This document shows positions 4,893 to 5,525 of a stretch of 5,525 bases of DNA, in pieces. The notes under the pieces were generated by a model. The model saw only the letters and a list, made by a program, of their open reading frames with translations. It searched no databases and was not told where the DNA came from. Position 1 is the first letter of the stretch; every line of letters begins with the position of its first letter. This DNA comes from an uncultured Lachnospiraceae bacterium (lineage in GTDB: Bacteria; Bacillota_A; Clostridia; Lachnospirales; Lachnospiraceae), in the NCBI GenBank assembly GCA_946613735.1, contig CAMOFS010000126.1, forward strand, positions 1 to 5,525, read 5' to 3'. The translations under genes and the position numbers were made by a program.

Positions 4893-5525
4893 TCAATTCT
4901 TTTCTGCTATCTGTCTTGCAACATATACACCACTTGCTGACGCATGTGACAGGGAGTGGGTAATACCGCTTCCGTCACCAATGATATACAGCCCCTTATG
5001 ACAGGTCATAAGATCCTTATCCAGTTCCACCTCCATATTGTAGAATTTGACCTCTACCCCATACAAGAGTGTGTCATCATTTGCCGTACCCGGCGCTATT
5101 TTATCCAGAGCATATATCATCTCTATAAGGCCGTCTAAGATGCGCTTCGGAAGAACCAGGCTCAGATCCCCCGCCTCAGCGTTTAGGGTGGGAACTGTAA
5201 AGGATTCGCTGATACGCTCTTCCGTGCTCCTGCGTCCCCGGATCAGGTCTCCAAACTTCTGGACTATCACTCCCCCACCTAACATATTGCTGAGTCTGGC
5301 TATACTTTCGCCATACCCGTTGGAATCCTTAAAAGGCTTGGAAAAGTGCTTGGCTACCAACAGGGCAAAGTTGGTATTCTGTGTCTGTTTGGCGGGATCC
5401 TCGTAACTGTGACCATTGACGGTAACTATACCATTCGTGTTTTCATTTACGACCTCGCCCCTTGGATTCATGCAAAAGGTACGCACAAGGTCCTCATACT
5501 GCGACGTGCGGTAGACGATCTTGCT
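4893..5525 (-). CDS. FAD-dependent dehydrogenase of the COG2509 type, C-terminal 210 residues (N-terminus outside window)
   Basis: This is the C-terminal part of a flavoprotein of the NAD(P)/FAD-dependent oxidoreductase superfamily. The frame is open to the right edge, so the GTG at 5486 is internal. Family features, numbered from the right-edge residue, are 'VRTFCMNPRGEVV' (14-26), 'GIVTVNGHS' (32-40), 'NTNFALLV' (50-57), 'LGGGVIVQKFGDLIRGRRST' (82-101), 'GDLSLVLP' (119-126) and 'LLYGVEVKFY' (153-162). The C-terminal 'GLYIIGDGSGITHSLSHASASG' region (178-199) contains the G-D pair that contacts the FAD ribityl chain. The family is typically about 460-540 residues, with the dinucleotide-binding GxGxxG motif in the missing N-terminal half. 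The physiological substrate of COG2509 proteins is poorly defined to my knowledge. It lies 12 bases upstream of the lipoprotein gene and is probably co-transcribed with it. Confidence 0.92.
   Translation of the reverse strand, partial: SKIVYRTSQYEDLVRTFCMNPRGEVVNENTNGIVTVNGHSYEDPAKQTQNTNFALLVAKHFSKPFKDSNGYGESIARLSNMLGGGVIVQKFGDLIRGRRSTEERISESFTVPTLNAEAGDLSLVLPKRILDGLIEMIYALDKIAPGTANDDTLLYGVEVKFYNMEVELDKDLMTCHKGLYIIGDGSGITHSLSHASASGVYVARQIAEKN

Overview
The window looks like chromosomal DNA from a motile member of the Firmicutes, class Clostridia, most probably a Lachnospiraceae-type organism (Butyrivibrio or Roseburia relatives). This is an inference from strong Shine-Dalgarno sites, sigma-A type promoters, a chemoreceptor of clostridial character, a GT32-type glycosyltransferase with an N-terminal Rossmann-like domain, and a small lipoprotein of a type I associate with this group. 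No transposon, phage, CRISPR or RNA gene is visible. Every gene is intact except the two cut by the window edges.

Layout. Five protein genes plus one partial gene make two leftward (minus-strand) blocks, and one small gene points right between them. The left block, read leftward from about 3957, is a methyl-accepting chemotaxis protein (3907 to 2063), a stand-alone receiver-domain protein (2022 to 1627), a GT32-like glycosyltransferase (1600 to 527) and the start of a MATE-family transporter (473 to beyond the left edge). The gaps are 40, 26 and 53 bases and none holds a convincing terminator, so this is probably one operon. It is headed by an exact consensus promoter (TTGACA, 17 bases, TATAAT) and a 9-bp hairpin at the predicted transcript 5' end.

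The middle, 3908 to 4111, is a divergent control region with two promoters and two short tandem direct repeats. It drives the chemoreceptor operon leftward and a 53-residue glutamine/asparagine-rich small protein (4112 to 4273) rightward. The small gene has a near-perfect ribosome binding site and is followed by a strong intrinsic terminator (4277 to 4307) that can work in both directions.

The right block, read leftward from the right edge, is the C-terminal 210 residues of an FAD-dependent dehydrogenase of the COG2509 type, followed after 12 bases by a 187-residue predicted lipoprotein. It ends at the shared terminator.

How the genes may work together. The chemoreceptor and receiver form a plausible sensory pair. 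The glycosyltransferase and transporter behind them suggest that environmental sensing is transcriptionally tied to surface glycan or export functions, but that link rests on gene order alone. The most interesting points are the receiver with two altered active-site positions, the unrecognised 53-residue protein with its complete expression signals, and the dense set of repeats and hairpin in the divergent control region.
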